Translations under genes and position numbers: made by a program
Source: Branchiibius hedensis
GTDB lineage: Bacteria > Actinomycetota > Actinomycetes > Actinomycetales > Dermatophilaceae
DNA length: 64,000 bases
Assembly: GCF_900108585.1 (NCBI RefSeq)
Contig: NZ_UESZ01000001.1
Location: forward strand, 3,410,001-3,474,000
Direction: 5' to 3'
The notes under the pieces: generated by a model
Told to the model about the DNA's origin: nothing
Seen by the model: the letters and a program-made list of their open reading frames with translations, nothing else
The model's database searches: none
In this document: positions 53,618 to 62,774 of the stretch, one piece after another
How positions within the stretch are numbered: the first letter of the stretch is position 1
Layout: every line of letters begins with the position of its first letter

Positions 53618-54835
53618 CTACGCGAGGTGACCCTGGGCGATCGCGGTGGCAAAGCTCGGAGTGAGTGGCAGCAACGGCAGCAGGGTTGCCTGCAACGCGT
53701 GGTAGAGATCGGGTTTGCCGGCCCACACCGTGGCCGCCGGCCTGTTCGTGGCGTCGAGTTCGTGGTGCCAGGAACCGTTTTCGTGATCGATCACGTAGCG
53801 CTGCGTGTAGTCCCACCACTGCGCATACCGATCGGCGTACGCCGAGTCGCCGGTCCGGTGCCACAGCGTCACCGCCGCGCCGAGCGCCTCTGCGACGACC
53901 CAGTGCATCCGCTCCCGCACGACGGGGCGGCCTGACCAGTCCGTGGTGTAGACGAAGCCGTCGGCGCCGTCCGCGGCCCAGCCGTCGATGACCGCCCTCT
54001 CGAAGAGCGCCTTCGCCGGCGTCAGCCAGTCGGTGCGGTCGGCCTCCCCGAGGGCTGCCTCCAGGTGCAGGAGCAGCCGGGACCACTCCAGTGCGTGGCC
54101 GACGGTTGCGCCGTACGGCTTGAACTGGTCGCCGGGTTTGTCCCGGTTGAGTTCGAGTTGTGGTTGCCATTGCGCGTCGAAATGCTCGGGGATCCGCCAG
54201 TCATTGGTGCGCGCTTGAGCGATGACGAATTGCGATATCCGGCGGGCCCTTTCCAGCCAGGCGTGGTCACCGGTGACATCGGCCGCCGCCAGACAGGCCT
54301 CGACCAGGTGCATGTTGGCGTTGATGCCGCGGTAAGGGTCCAGCGTGCTGAAGCTGCGATCCCACGCGTCGACGGCCAGGCCGGCGTCCTCGTCCCAGAA
54401 CCGCTCCAGCAGTACCTGTTGCGCGTCCTGCAGGAGTTCCTCGGCGCCGTCGAGTCCGGCCGTGACGCCCGACGTGGCCGCCAACAGGACGAAGGCGTGT
54501 GCGTAGGCCGCCTTCGTGCCGTCGTCAGGTTGCACGCTGGCCAGCCAACCGTCGAACGCCGAGTCGTGCAACCGGCCGGTCAGTCCATCGAGGGCCGATT
54601 GCGCGACGGGGGTGCACCCGGGGATCCCCATCAGGTGACCCAGGGAGTAGACGTGCACCGTGCGGGCGGTGATCCACGTGTGGATCCCGTTCTGCGGCAG
54701 GGGTTTTCCCTGATCGTCCAGCCAGTAGGCGCCGCCGTCCGCGCTCGGCGTACGACGCCCGAAGGTCAGCAGGGATCGCGCCTGGTCGTGGAGCCACTCG
54801 CGATGGGTCGGCAGGTCGGGCCACGGGGCGGTCAT
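53618..54835 (-). CDS. AGE-family epimerase/isomerase
   Basis: 405 residues, the family's usual size. The (alpha/alpha)6 barrel is visible: ARTVHVYSLGHLMG, RGINANMHLVEACLAA (with the catalytic-type His), ATVGHALEWSRLLLHL and RERMHWVVAEALGA. N-acylglucosamine 2-epimerase, cellobiose epimerase or sulfoquinovose/mannose isomerase are the possible activities; sugar unknown. The ATG MTAPWPDLP is chosen over an upstream one. Confidence 0.87.
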   Translation of the reverse strand: MTAPWPDLPTHREWLHDQARSLLTFGRRTPSADGGAYWLDDQGKPLPQNGIHTWITARTVHVYSLGHLMGIPGCTPVAQSALDGLTGRLHDSAFDGWLASVQPDDGTKAAYAHAFVLLAATSGVTAGLDGAEELLQDAQQVLLERFWDEDAGLAVDAWDRSFSTLDPYRGINANMHLVEACLAAADVTGDHAWLERARRISQFVIAQARTNDWRIPEHFDAQWQPQLELNRDKPGDQFKPYGATVGHALEWSRLLLHLEAALGEADRTDWLTPAKALFERAVIDGWAADGADGFVYTTDWSGRPVVRERMHWVVAEALGAAVTLWHRTGDSAYADRYAQWWDYTQRYVIDHENGSWHHELDATNRPAATVWAGKPDLYHALQATLLPLLPLTPSFATAIAQGHLA

Positions 54836-54879
54836 GGCAGCGATCATCCCACCGGTTGCCACATGTGAGCCGCGACACA

Positions 54880-54904
54880 TAAGATACTGACCGATCGTTC
54901 AGGA
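54880..54904. promoter_or_regulatory. paaK promoter with PaaR-like operator
   Basis: A TAAGAT -10 element (54880-54885) is overlapped by the palindromic-like site ACTGACCGATCGTTCAGG. Its complement matches the site at 60125-60144 closely, and both carry the CCG-NN-CGG-type core reported for TetR-family PaaR. The site lies 13 bp before paaK. Confidence 0.75.
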
Positions 54905-54916
54905 AAGGGCAGCTGC

Positions 54917-56224
54917 ATGGAAGACCGAACTCCGCGACCCGAGGACCTCGAGCCCATCGAACGGGCTTCGACCGACGAGTTGCGCGCGTTGCAGACCGAA
55001 CGGCTGCGCTGGTCGGTGCGGCACGCCTACGAGAACGTGCCGCACTACCGCAACAGCTTCGACACCGCGGGGGTCCACCCCGACGACATCAAAGAACTGA
55101 GTGACCTGGCCAAACTGCCGTTCACGGCGAAGGCCGATCTGCGGGACAACTACCCGTTCGGGATGTTCGCGGTGCCCCGCACCCAGGTCTCCCGGGTGCA
55201 CGCGTCGTCGGGCACGACCGGCAAACCGACGGTCGTGGGCTACACGGCCAAGGACATCGACACCTGGGCCACGGTCATGGCGCGCAGCATCCGAGCGGCC
55301 GGTGGGCGCGCCGGCGACATCATGCACAACGCCTACGGGTACGGCCTGTTCACCGGTGGCCTCGGCGCGCACTACGGCGCCGAGAAGCTGGGGTGCACCG
55401 TCGTGCCGGTGTCCGGTGGGATGACCGAGCGGCAGGTGCAGCTCATCCAGGACTTCCGGCCCGACCTGATCATGGTCACGCCGTCCTACATGCTGGCGAT
55501 CATCGATGAGATGGAGCGCCAGGGCGTCGACCCGCGAGCCACGTCGCTCAAGGTCGGCATCTTCGGGGCGGAACCGTGGACCAACGACATGCGCCAGGAG
55601 ATGGAGCAGCGCCTCGACATGCACGCGGTCGACATCTACGGCCTGTCCGAGGTCATGGGTCCGGGTGTCGCCAACGAGTGCGTCGAGACCAAGGACGGTT
55701 TGCACATCTGGGAGGACCACTTCTATCCCGAGGTCATCGACCCGATCACCGGTGAGGTGCTGCCCGACGGGCAGGAAGGCGAGTTGGTCTTCACCAGCCT
55801 CACCAAGGAAGCCATGCCGATCATCCGGTACCGCACGCGTGACCTGACCCGGTTGCTGCCCGGCACGGCTCGCACGATGCGCCGGATGGAGAAGATCACC
55901 GGTCGCACCGACGACATGATCATCCTGCGGGGGGTCAATCTCTTCCCGACACAGATCGAGGAACTCATCTTGCGCACGCCGGCGCTGTCGCCGCACTTCC
56001 AGTGCGTGCTGTCCCGCACCGACACCCTGGATGCGATGACCGTGCTGGTTGAGCACCGCGAAAGCGCCTCTCTGGCAGACGGTCTCGCGGCCGGCCAGGA
56101 GCTGCGGCACCTGGTGAAGAGCACCATCGGCGTTTCGGTCGCAGTGGACGTGGTCGCTCCGGACTCCGTCGAGCGGTCGGTGGGCAAGATGCGCCGCATT
56201 GTCGATCATCGCCCGAAGCGGTAG
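54917..56224 (+). CDS. paaK: Phenylacetate-CoA ligase
   Basis: 435 residues. It adenylates phenylacetate and makes phenylacetyl-CoA, the first step of the pathway. AMP-binding motif SSGTTGKPTVVGYT (about residues 97-110), YGLSEVMGPG (motif for the adenylate pocket), RYRTRDLTRLL and RTDDMIILRGVNLFP are typical of PaaK. AGGAAAGG precedes the ATG. The promoter shares its operator with the paaZ/paaA region. Confidence 0.93.
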   Translation: MEDRTPRPEDLEPIERASTDELRALQTERLRWSVRHAYENVPHYRNSFDTAGVHPDDIKELSDLAKLPFTAKADLRDNYPFGMFAVPRTQVSRVHASSGTTGKPTVVGYTAKDIDTWATVMARSIRAAGGRAGDIMHNAYGYGLFTGGLGAHYGAEKLGCTVVPVSGGMTERQVQLIQDFRPDLIMVTPSYMLAIIDEMERQGVDPRATSLKVGIFGAEPWTNDMRQEMEQRLDMHAVDIYGLSEVMGPGVANECVETKDGLHIWEDHFYPEVIDPITGEVLPDGQEGELVFTSLTKEAMPIIRYRTRDLTRLLPGTARTMRRMEKITGRTDDMIILRGVNLFPTQIEELILRTPALSPHFQCVLSRTDTLDAMTVLVEHRESASLADGLAAGQELRHLVKSTIGVSVAVDVVAPDSVERSVGKMRRIVDHRPKR

Positions 56225-56237
56225 CCGTCGTTGTGGG

Positions 56238-57470
56238 TTACCGCCCGTCGTCGCGGAGGCGGCCGTAGATGGCGACATCGACTCTCTGCCCGTCGATGAG
56301 GAACTTGCCGCGCTCGGTGCCTTCGTAACGGAACCCGGCCGCGCGTGCCACCGCCCCCGATGCCGGGTTGTTGGCGCGATGCCCCAGTTCAAGTCGCTCT
56401 AAACCCAACTGGGTCAGAGCAATATCAGCCACTTCGGCTGCGGCGACACTCATCCAGCCGCGACCGCGATGGGATGCGTTCATCCAGTACCAGAACCAGC
56501 CGCTGCGATTCGGCTGATCGATGGTCATCGCAACGAGGCCGACCAGCCGATCCCCGTCAGTGATGGCGTACGCCGCGTGGCGATCCTCTGTGACCAGTCG
56601 CTCGACGTACTCCCGGGCCTGGTCCATCGTGGTCACGGTGCCCTGGCGCGCCATGTCCGTGCTGGAATCGAACGCGGTCAGAACGTCAGCCGCGTCGTTG
56701 ATTTGCAAGGAACGGATGCCGCCTTGTCGCTCCATGTGAGTCGGTGTCACCGGTCCCGGAGTCAGGCTCAGCCATCCGTCGTCGAGATCGGTGAGGTGAA
56801 GCCCAGCGCCGGTGATGCGTGCACGTTCGGCCACGGTGTCAGTGTGCTCTGTCTTGCTCACCTGCCTGTGGGAGAAAAGGATTCGGCCGTTCCCGTCAGC
56901 GAAGGTGTATTCGTTACTCACCTGGAGGCATGAGTCTTGATGCGTGGCGCTGAACCAGCGCTGGACCGTGAACTGTCCGCTACGTCCCTCGGCGCTCAGC
57001 CGTCGGGGAACGTCGGGCCCGTCACTCGCACCGAGGTGGCTGTCGATCAGGGCTACACCGTCGGGCGCCAGGAGATCCCGGACCGCCGACCAGAAGCGAT
57101 CCCGCTGCACGATGGGCACCTGGCAGATGACATGGTGCGCCACAACGAGGTCCGCAGGTGCGATGACGGATCGGGCAGCTTCCACGGTGAGCGGCAGCAC
57201 TGAGACCTGCTCCCGGTCCGGGTGATCGAAGAGGCGCCACAACACTGCGTTACGGGCAGCCGCGTCAGGCTCCAAGCAGATGATTTCGGTGCCCGGAAAA
57301 TGGGCCATCAGCTCCAGGGTGCCGGTGCCGCAGCCGGGACCGATCTCGATGATGCGGTCTGGCGTGCCGGCAGCATCCAGCGGATATCCGACCTCTTGCT
57401 CTTTGGTGTAGGCCACGAACTCCGAACTGGTGATCACTGCAGTGAGGCTACTGCTCGTCGACCTCGCCAC
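56238..57470 (-). CDS. SAM methyltransferase-GNAT acetyltransferase fusion
   Basis: 410 residues. Residues about 30-200 are a class I methyltransferase (IIEIGPGCGTGTLELMAHFP is the SAM loop, LVVAHHVICQVP the post-I motif). Residues about 250-405 are a RimJ/RimL-type GNAT domain (WYWMNASHRGRGWMSVAAAE, LGHRANNPASGAVARAAGFR). Such fusions are rare; the chain may modify one substrate twice. The GTG start gives a slightly longer N-terminus than the family; an internal GTG is possible. Confidence 0.8.
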   Translation of the reverse strand: MARSTSSSLTAVITSSEFVAYTKEQEVGYPLDAAGTPDRIIEIGPGCGTGTLELMAHFPGTEIICLEPDAAARNAVLWRLFDHPDREQVSVLPLTVEAARSVIAPADLVVAHHVICQVPIVQRDRFWSAVRDLLAPDGVALIDSHLGASDGPDVPRRLSAEGRSGQFTVQRWFSATHQDSCLQVSNEYTFADGNGRILFSHRQVSKTEHTDTVAERARITGAGLHLTDLDDGWLSLTPGPVTPTHMERQGGIRSLQINDAADVLTAFDSSTDMARQGTVTTMDQAREYVERLVTEDRHAAYAITDGDRLVGLVAMTIDQPNRSGWFWYWMNASHRGRGWMSVAAAEVADIALTQLGLERLELGHRANNPASGAVARAAGFRYEGTERGKFLIDGQRVDVAIYGRLRDDGR

Positions 57471-57479
57471 CGGCTCAAG

Positions 57480-57992
57480 TCATCCTCGCGAACGGACGAC
57501 AATGACCTGGGGCGGGCTCTTGAGGCTTTGCCCGACGACGCAGTAGCGCTCGGTCAGCTCGGCCAGCTTTGCCAACGTCGCATCGTCGGCGTCGGTGTCC
57601 AGGCTGATCGTCAGCCGAATCGGGCCGACCCCGACATCCACCGAACGGTCCAGGCCAAGGGTTCCGCGGGCGTCGAAATCGGATGATGCCTCGATGGCAG
57701 CACCGGCGTAGTCGATCCGCATCGCGGTCGCGACACTGCGGCAGGTGACCCCGGCACAAGCCACCAGAGCCTCCAGGAGCAGATCGCCCGAGCAGGCGTC
57801 GGAGCCGTCACCGCCCGTGGCCCGATGGAGACCGGCCCGCACCGGGCCAGCGAATCCGTCCACCGTGCAGGTGATCCCGGGATCGCGGAAGTCACCTGTC
57901 GCGTGGATCGGAGTCAACGCGGAGGTTGGGTCGGACCGGTACTTCTCCTTTAACGGAGCTTGCAGGGCGCGGAGCTCATCGACTGTGGTCAT
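57480..57992 (-). CDS. OsmC-family protein
   Basis: 170 residues of the Ohr/OsmC fold. Peroxidatic Cys in ALVACAGVTCRSV (about residue 79) and resolving Cys in YCVVGQSL (about 149). It reduces organic peroxides or is an OsmC-type redox protein. Leftward, ending 9 bp upstream of the methyltransferase fusion's start, so an operon with it is likely. Confidence 0.88.
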   Translation of the reverse strand: MTTVDELRALQAPLKEKYRSDPTSALTPIHATGDFRDPGITCTVDGFAGPVRAGLHRATGGDGSDACSGDLLLEALVACAGVTCRSVATAMRIDYAGAAIEASSDFDARGTLGLDRSVDVGVGPIRLTISLDTDADDATLAKLAELTERYCVVGQSLKSPPQVIVVRSRG

Positions 57993-58031
57993 CCCACAGA
58001 CTTAGCACGCCCGCGCGGGTCCTCGTGCTCC

Positions 58032-60062
58032 TTAGTGGTCCTTGGCGACCAGGGTCAGGACGTCGTACGTCGCGACCGGCTCATCGCGCTGGTTGGTGAC
58101 GACGGCATCCCAGCGCACCTCGCCGTAGTCGGCGCTCGACCGCGGGGTGATCGCCTTGACCGTCAGCGTCACCGCGATGTCGTCGTCCACCTTCACCGGG
58201 GTGAGGAAGCGCAGGTTGTCGACGCCGAAGTTGGCCAGGACCGGCCCCGGGTTGGGTTCGACGAACAGACCCGCGGCCAACGAGACCACCAGGTAGCCGT
58301 GCGCCACGATCCCGCCGAAGAGCGGATTGGCGGCCGCCGCCTCGGGGTCGGTGTGCGCGTAGAACGTGTCGCCGGTGAACTCCGCGAAGTGCGCGATGTC
58401 CTCACCCGTCACCGTACGTCGATCGGAGACGATCGCGTCCCCGACCCGGAGCGTGGCCAAGGACTTGCGGAACGGGTGCTCAGGCGACACCGTGCGCTCG
58501 GCCCCGCTGAACCAGGAGCCGGTGATCGCGGTCAGCGCATCCGGGGAGGCCTGGATCGCGGTCCGCTGCATGTGGTGCAGCACGGCCCGGATGCCGCCCA
58601 GTTCCTCGCCCCCACCGGCTCGGCCGGGACCGCCGTGCACCAGGGTCGGCAACGGTGACCCGTGGCCGGTGGACTCGGCGGCGTCAGTGCGATCGAGCAC
58701 CAGGATGCGGCCGTGCCAGGGAGCCAGGCCCAGAACGACCTGTCGCGCCACAGCGGGATCGTGGGTCACCAGGGAGCCCGCGAGGCTGCCGCCGCCTCGA
58801 GCAGCCAGCGAAACAGCTTCTGCCACGGAGGAATACGAGATGACGGTCGCGACCGGGCCGAAGGGCTCGACCTCATGCGGCTCGACGGCACCGTCATGGG
58901 CGCGCAGCAGCACCGGCCCCATGAACGCGCCGTTCGCTGCCGATGCCCCCACGACGGTCACATGGTCGGGGTCGCCGAAGACTAGGTCCGCCGACGCCCG
59001 CAGCGCCTGCACGCTCTTGCGCACCTCGTCACGCTGGTCGAGGCTGACCAGCGCACCCATCCGCACGGTGTCGTCGGCCGGGTTGCCGACGGTGATCTTC
59101 GACAACCGCCCCGAGAGAGCGGCAATCACCTCATCGGTCCGTTCGGCGGGCACGATGACCCGGCGGATCGCCGTACATTTCTGCCCGGCCTTGACGGTCA
59201 TCTCGGTGACCACGCCCTTGACGAACAGCTCGAATTCCGGGTCGTCGACGCTGACGTCCGGGCCCAGGATGGAGCAGTTCAGCGAGTCGGCTTCCACGCC
59301 GAGTTCCAGTCCGCCGTGCACCACGCTGGGGTGCTGGCGCAGCGTGGCTGCAGTGGCGGCCGAGCCGGTGAAGGCAACCTGGTCCTGGGTGCCGAGCAGC
59401 TCGAGCAGGCCGTCCGCGCTACCGCAGAGCAGTTGCAGGGCACCGTCCGGCAGCAGGCCACTGTCGAGCATCGATGCCACGGCGGCGTGGGTGAGGTAGG
59501 CGGTCTGCGTGGCCGGCTTCACGATGGTGGGGCGACCGGCGAGGAAGGCCGGTGCGAACTTCTCCAACATCCCCCACACCGGGAAGTTGAAGGCGTTGAT
59601 CTGCACGGCGACACCCGGACGCGAGGTGTAGAGGTGCTGCCCGACGAAGGTGCCGCCCTTGCCGAGGGGCTCGGGTTTGCCGTCCAGGACGATCGTGTCG
59701 TTGGGCAGTTCGCGGGTGGCCTTGGACGCGAACGAGAACACCGTGCCGATGCCGCCGTCGATGTCGACCGCCGAATCCCGCCGGGTCGCGCCGGTGCGGG
59801 TGGACAACTCGTAGAACCCGTCCTTGGCGGCGGTCAGGTGTTTGGCGACACCCTTCAGGATCGCGGCGCGCTCGTGGAAGGTCAGCGCCTGGATCGCGGG
59901 CGCGCCCACGGACCGGGCGTAGTCAACGGCACCCGCGAGGTCGGCGCCGGCCGCTGAAACCCGGCACACCTCCTGCCCGGTGACGGCATCCAGGACCGGT
60001 CGGCCCTCGTCGGTTGCGGTGAACCAGGAGCCGGCGAGATAGCTGCTGAGCAGTTCGGACAC
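58032..60062 (-). CDS. paaZ: Bifunctional oxepin-CoA hydrolase / 3-oxo-5,6-dehydrosuberyl-CoA dehydrogenase
   Basis: 676 residues from the GTG. The N-terminal aldehyde dehydrogenase (residues to about 520) has the catalytic Cys in GQKCTAIRRV (about residue 296), and Glu in GVEADSLN. The C-terminal MaoC-type hydratase (about 535-676) has FAEFTGDTFYAHTD and GGIVAHGYLVVSLAAG (hot-dog motif). PaaZ opens the oxepin ring and oxidises the aldehyde. It is divergent from paaA and shares a promoter-operator region with it. Confidence 0.93.
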   Translation of the reverse strand: MSELLSSYLAGSWFTATDEGRPVLDAVTGQEVCRVSAAGADLAGAVDYARSVGAPAIQALTFHERAAILKGVAKHLTAAKDGFYELSTRTGATRRDSAVDIDGGIGTVFSFASKATRELPNDTIVLDGKPEPLGKGGTFVGQHLYTSRPGVAVQINAFNFPVWGMLEKFAPAFLAGRPTIVKPATQTAYLTHAAVASMLDSGLLPDGALQLLCGSADGLLELLGTQDQVAFTGSAATAATLRQHPSVVHGGLELGVEADSLNCSILGPDVSVDDPEFELFVKGVVTEMTVKAGQKCTAIRRVIVPAERTDEVIAALSGRLSKITVGNPADDTVRMGALVSLDQRDEVRKSVQALRASADLVFGDPDHVTVVGASAANGAFMGPVLLRAHDGAVEPHEVEPFGPVATVISYSSVAEAVSLAARGGGSLAGSLVTHDPAVARQVVLGLAPWHGRILVLDRTDAAESTGHGSPLPTLVHGGPGRAGGGEELGGIRAVLHHMQRTAIQASPDALTAITGSWFSGAERTVSPEHPFRKSLATLRVGDAIVSDRRTVTGEDIAHFAEFTGDTFYAHTDPEAAAANPLFGGIVAHGYLVVSLAAGLFVEPNPGPVLANFGVDNLRFLTPVKVDDDIAVTLTVKAITPRSSADYGEVRWDAVVTNQRDEPVATYDVLTLVAKDH

Positions 60063-60118
60063 GAGGAAACCTCTCGGGTGATCGAAAGACGGGTTGCGTG
60101 GGTGTGACGCAGCTGACA

Positions 60119-60144
60119 TATTATTACTGAACGAACGGTCTGTA
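60119..60144. promoter_or_regulatory. Divergent paaZ/paaA promoter with PaaR-like operator
   Basis: The site ACTGAACGAACGGTCTGTA at 60126-60144 is close to the complement of the paaK site. A TATTAT hexamer (60119-60124) directly before it can serve as a -10 for paaA. Located in the 100-bp gap between the two divergent starts. Confidence 0.75.
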
Positions 60145-60162
60145 AATACACCAGGAGGTCCC

Positions 60163-61101
60163 GTGACGCTTGTCGAAGACACCATGCTCGAAGGGCACTT
60201 CAACGCCGTCATCGAGGCGAACGACCGCATCGAACCGCGGGACTGGATGCCGGAGAAGTACCGCGCCACGCTGGTCCGCCAGATCGCCCAGCACGCGCAC
60301 TCGGAGATCATCGGGATGCAACCGGAGGGCAACTGGATCACCCGGGCACCCTCGTTGCGGCGCAAGGCGATCCTGCTGGCCAAGGTCCAGGACGAAGCCG
60401 GCCACGGGCTCTACCTCTACTCCGCCTGCGAGACCCTCGGCGTCTCCCGGCTGGAGCTGACCGAGCTGCTGCTGGCCGGCAAGCAGAAGTACTCCTCGAT
60501 CTTCAACTACCCGACGCTGTCCTACACGGACGTCGGCACCATCGGCTGGCTGGTCGACGGTGCGGCCATCTGCAACCAGGTCCCGCTGTGCCGCACCTCC
60601 TTCGGCCCCTACGGCCGGGCGATGATCCGGATCTGCAAGGAGGAGTCCTTCCACCAGCGCCAGGGTTTCGAGTTGCTGTCGACGATGATGCGCGGCACCG
60701 ACGAGCAACGCGCCATGGTGCAGGAGTCGGTGGACCGGTTCTGGTGGCCGGCGCTGATGATGTTCGGCCCGCCCGACGACGACTCGCCCAACACCGCCCA
60801 GTCGATGGCCTGGGGAATCAAGCGCGACACCAACGACGAGTTGCGGCAGAAGTTCGTCGACATGACCGTGCCGCAGGCAGAGGCGCTGGGCGTGACCCTG
60901 CCCGACCCGCACTTGGCGTGGAACGCCGAGCGCGGCCACTACGACTTCGGCTCGCCCGACTGGGCCGAGTTCAAAGCCGTCGTCACAGGTGAAGGGCCCT
61001 GCAACGCAGAGCGATTGGCGCACCGCCAGCGCGCACACGACGAAGGTGCCTGGGTGCGAGAAGCAGCTACGGCGTACGCCGAGAAGGGAGTCAGCGCATG
61101 A
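60163..61101 (+). CDS. paaA: 1,2-phenylacetyl-CoA epoxidase subunit A
   Basis: 312 residues from the GTG after AGGAGG. PaaA is the catalytic diiron subunit of the oxygenase complex. Ferritin-like iron ligands are seen in [23 protein letters not shown] (ExxH) and [12 protein letters not shown] (second ExxH); D/E pairs fit. First gene of the paaABCDE operon, with coupled stops and starts. Confidence 0.95.
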   Translation: MTLVEDTMLEGHFNAVIEANDRIEPRDWMPEKYRATLVRQIAQHAHSEIIGMQPEGNWITRAPSLRRKAILLAKVQDEAGHGLYLYSACETLGVSRLELTELLLAGKQKYSSIFNYPTLSYTDVGTIGWLVDGAAICNQVPLCRTSFGPYGRAMIRICKEESFHQRQGFELLSTMMRGTDEQRAMVQESVDRFWWPALMMFGPPDDDSPNTAQSMAWGIKRDTNDELRQKFVDMTVPQAEALGVTLPDPHLAWNAERGHYDFGSPDWAEFKAVVTGEGPCNAERLAHRQRAHDEGAWVREAATAYAEKGVSA

Positions 61102-61382
61102 CCGAGGACTGGCCGCTGTATGAGGTTTTCGTGCGGGGTAAGCGCGGACTGAACCATGTCCACGTCGGATCGCTGCACGCCGCCGACGACGACATGGCGG
61201 TGCGGCACGCCCGCGACGTCTACACCCGTCGCAACGAAGGCGTCAGCATCTGGGTCGTCCGCTCGTCCGACATCACCGCGTCCAGTCCGGACGAGAAGGA
61301 CCCACTGTTCGCGCCGTCCGGGGACAAGGTCTATCGGCACCCGACCTTCTATGCGATCCCCGACAACGTCCCGCACATGTGA
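61098..61382 (+). CDS. paaB: 1,2-phenylacetyl-CoA epoxidase subunit B
   Basis: 94 residues, typical for Paa[21 protein letters not shown] and [17 protein letters not shown] identify it. It bridges PaaA and PaaC in the complex. Start overlaps the paaA stop (ATGA). Confidence 0.95.
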   Translation: MTEDWPLYEVFVRGKRGLNHVHVGSLHAADDDMAVRHARDVYTRRNEGVSIWVVRSSDITASSPDEKDPLFAPSGDKVYRHPTFYAIPDNVPHM

Positions 61383-61392
61383 GAAGGCAGCC

Positions 61393-62277
61393 ATGACCTA
61401 TGAAGTGGACGGCAACTGGGCGTTCGGGACCGACTTCGAGGACCCGTTGGCCGGGGTGGACACCACCATTGCCGCGGGCACGGACGCCGGGGCGCTCGCG
61501 GCCTACTGTCTGATGCTCGGCGACGACGCGCTGGTCTACGCCAACCGGTTGTCCGAATGGGCCAGCAACGCGCCGGATCTCGAGGAGGACATCGCGTTGG
61601 CCAACACCGCGCTGGATCTGCTGGGTCAGGCCCGGTTGCTCCTCGCGAGGGCCGCGCTAGCCGACCCGGGCGTGGTCCCGCAGTTGCCGGACGGCTCACC
61701 GGTCCCGGGGGACGATGCGCTGGCGTTCTTCCGGGATGACGCCGACTTCCGCAACGTCCGTCTCGTCGAACCCGACAACGGGGACTTCGCGGTCACGATC
61801 GTGCGGTTGTTCCTCTTCGCGACCTATCGGTTGGCGCTGCTGGATCGGCTGCGGCTCAGCAGCGATCGGGTATTGGCGGCTATCGCGGCCAAGGGCGTCA
61901 AGGAAGTGACCTACCACCGCGACTACGCCGCCCGCTGGCTGGTGACCCTGGCCAAGGGGACCGACGAGTCGCGACGCCGCACCGAATCAGCCGTGCGGGT
62001 CGTGCTGCCCTATTGGGCGGAGTTGTTCGACGATCATCCGATCGAGGTGCTGATGGCCGATCAGGGTGTCGGTGTACTCCCCAGCAGCTTGCGAGACGAA
62101 GCGGATGACATTGTGGCCCAGGTGTTTTCGGCCGCGGAGCTGGTTCGTCCCGAGGCTCGGCGGGTGGGCTCGGTCAACGGCGGTACCGGCCGCGACGGTC
62201 GGCACACCGAGGCCCTTTCGCTGATGCTGGCCGAGATGCAGTCCGTCGCCCGGGCGCACCCGGCCGGGCAATGGTGA
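61393..62277 (+). CDS. paaC: 1,2-phenylacetyl-CoA epoxidase subunit C
   Basis: 294 residues. Structural partner of PaaA with the same fold but degenerate iron sites. YCLMLGDDALVYANRLSEW and ALDLLGQARLLLARAA, and late RTESAVRVVLPYWAELFDD match. AGAAGG precedes the ATG. Overlaps paaD by 7 bp. Confidence 0.95.
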   Translation: MTYEVDGNWAFGTDFEDPLAGVDTTIAAGTDAGALAAYCLMLGDDALVYANRLSEWASNAPDLEEDIALANTALDLLGQARLLLARAALADPGVVPQLPDGSPVPGDDALAFFRDDADFRNVRLVEPDNGDFAVTIVRLFLFATYRLALLDRLRLSSDRVLAAIAAKGVKEVTYHRDYAARWLVTLAKGTDESRRRTESAVRVVLPYWAELFDDHPIEVLMADQGVGVLPSSLRDEADDIVAQVFSAAELVRPEARRVGSVNGGTGRDGRHTEALSLMLAEMQSVARAHPAGQW

Positions 62278-62774
62278 GAACGATGGTGAGCGCGCTGCAG
62301 GTGGCAGCGGCGGTCACCGACCCGGAACTGCCGATGCTCACCCTGGCCGACCTCGGCGTACTGCGGGATGTGACCGAAGGCGAGGACGGCGGTGTCACGG
62401 TCACCATCACGCCCACCTACTCGGGGTGCCCGGCGATGGCCACGATGCGCGATGATCTGGCAGCCGCATTGCAGCGCAACGGATTTCGCGATGTTCAGAT
62501 CAACGTGAGTCTCGAACCGGCCTGGACCACCGAGTGGATCTCCGAGAAGGGCCGGGCCGCACTGCAGGAGCACGGGATCTCCGCCCCCGGGCCAGCCCCG
62601 CGACGTACCGGACCAATTCCCCTGTCGTTGTTGCCAACTCGGCGCAGCGTGGCCTGCCCACGGTGTGGTTCTGATCGCACACAGGTCACCTCCGAATTCG
62701 GACCGACCGCCTGCAAGGCGATCTACCGCTGCACCGACTGTCTCGAACCCTTCGAGCACGTGAAGGAAGTCTGA
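62271..62774 (+). CDS. paaD: Phenylacetyl-CoA epoxidase maturation factor
   Basis: 167 residues. The N-terminal MIP18/DUF59-type domain (TDPELPMLTLADLGVLRDV and TPTYSGCPAMATM) is followed by a C-terminal zinc-ribbon (CPRCGSDRTQVTS, CTDC). PaaD supports Fe-S or diiron maturation of the complex. The start may be the ATG at 62271 or the one four codons later. Confidence 0.92.
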   Translation: MVRTMVSALQVAAAVTDPELPMLTLADLGVLRDVTEGEDGGVTVTITPTYSGCPAMATMRDDLAAALQRNGFRDVQINVSLEPAWTTEWISEKGRAALQEHGISAPGPAPRRTGPIPLSLLPTRRSVACPRCGSDRTQVTSEFGPTACKAIYRCTDCLEPFEHVKEV

